Source: Chryseobacterium sp. LJ668 (GTDB lineage: Bacteria > Bacteroidota > Bacteroidia > Flavobacteriales > Weeksellaceae). From it: DNA of 64,000 nucleotides. The stretch spans positions 2,279,001 through 2,343,000 of the forward strand of contig NZ_CP080443.1 of assembly GCF_019613955.1 (NCBI RefSeq), written 5' to 3'. Positions 63,773 to 64,000 of the stretch are shown in pieces. Below the pieces are notes generated by a model that did no database searches, had not been told where the DNA came from, and saw only the letters and a list, made by a program, of their open reading frames with translations. Position 1 is the first letter of the stretch. Each line of letters starts with the position of its first letter. A program made the position numbers and the translations under genes.

Positions 63773-64000
63773 ATGAAAAAATTAACTCTTTCTTTGGCTT
63801 TATTAGCTGGGATAGGTTCACAAACAGTGAACGCACAAGCTACAGATAAAGGTCTGGATCTTAGCTTGATGGATAAATCAGTTCGTCCACAAGATGATTT
63901 TTACAATTATGTGAGCGGAACTTGGATGAAAACTGCTAAAATTCCTTCTGATAAACCAACTTGGGGAAGCTTCAACAAACTGGCTGATGATACAGACAAC
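63773..64000 (+). CDS. M13 family metallopeptidase (N-terminal part, cut by window edge)
   Basis: 76 codons from ATG 63773 to the window edge. A signal peptide (LLAGIGSQTVNAQ, to about 22) is followed by VRPQDDFYNYVSGTWMKTAKI, the N-terminal signature of M13 (neprilysin/PepO) peptidases. The zinc motif HExxH lies beyond the window. Exported oligopeptidase activity is likely if complete. Confidence 0.9.
   Translation, partial: MKKLTLSLALLAGIGSQTVNAQATDKGLDLSLMDKSVRPQDDFYNYVSGTWMKTAKIPSDKPTWGSFNKLADDTDN

Noticed and set aside
1..64000. CRISPR arrays, tRNA/rRNA genes, insertion sequences, prophage
   Set aside because: No regularly spaced repeats, no recognisable RNA gene signatures and no transposase, integrase or phage structural proteins were seen.

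Overview
The window is a contiguous piece of chromosome from a flavobacterium, most likely Chryseobacterium or a close Weeksellaceae relative. The evidence is low GC content, gliding genes gldB-gldC, a PafA phosphatase whose catalytic residues line up with the Elizabethkingia/Chryseobacterium enzyme, a C-terminal TonB-receptor/DUF5074 B12 locus, and many Bacteroidota-type promoters (TAnnTTTG at -7, sometimes TTG/TTTG about 20 bp upstream). No rRNA, tRNA, CRISPR array, insertion sequence or prophage was recognised. Both ends cut genes: polyphosphate kinase on the left, an M13 peptidase on the right.

Layout. 0-10 kb: ppk (partial), dnaK, small unknowns, an NA37 nucleoid protein, a bacteriophytochrome histidine kinase with the heme oxygenase that makes its chromophore, and malate dehydrogenase. 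10-20 kb: a regulator-rich accessory stretch with RidA, a Crp/Fnr protein, a Cys/Gly-tailed membrane protein, a thioredoxin-reductase-like flavoprotein divergent from a Fur protein, an AraC regulator, a TetR-SDR pair with visible operators, and two decayed genes (a dehydrogenase and an unknown). 20-32 kb: pafA, a barnase / archaemetzincin / barstar cluster, nadE, gldBC, a transsulfuration enzyme, DinB, tsaC and the CCA-adding enzyme. 32-36 kb: a B12 uptake locus with a cobalamin riboswitch, then cytidine deaminase and an old yellow enzyme. 37-45 kb: a ClpA/ClpV-like ATPase lacking the ClpP loop, a lytic transglycosylase, an L,D-transpeptidase, a PDZ retropepsin-like protease and an esterase. 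45-54 kb: tyrS, an ECF sigma factor, lipA, an AraC/MFS pair and a flavoprotein. 54-61 kb: a MuiA/VWA operon, a DoxX-like operon and a TPR-LytS kinase with a LytTR regulator. 61-64 kb: lipocalin, cinA and the M13 peptidase.

The strongest candidate for an undescribed system is at 53.7-61.1 kb. Two intergenic regions carry the same pair of 10-bp direct repeats (ACTTGGTRAA, 21 bp apart), the architecture expected of LytTR-family sites, at nearly the same distance from the start codons of the MuiA-VWA and DoxX-like operons. The kinase and LytTR regulator lie beside them. Other sequence-supported circuits are a TGTGA-N6-TCACA palindrome next to a Crp protein that keeps the RETxxR recognition helix, TetR palindromes inside promoter spacers, and the barnase/barstar cluster split by a metzincin protease.
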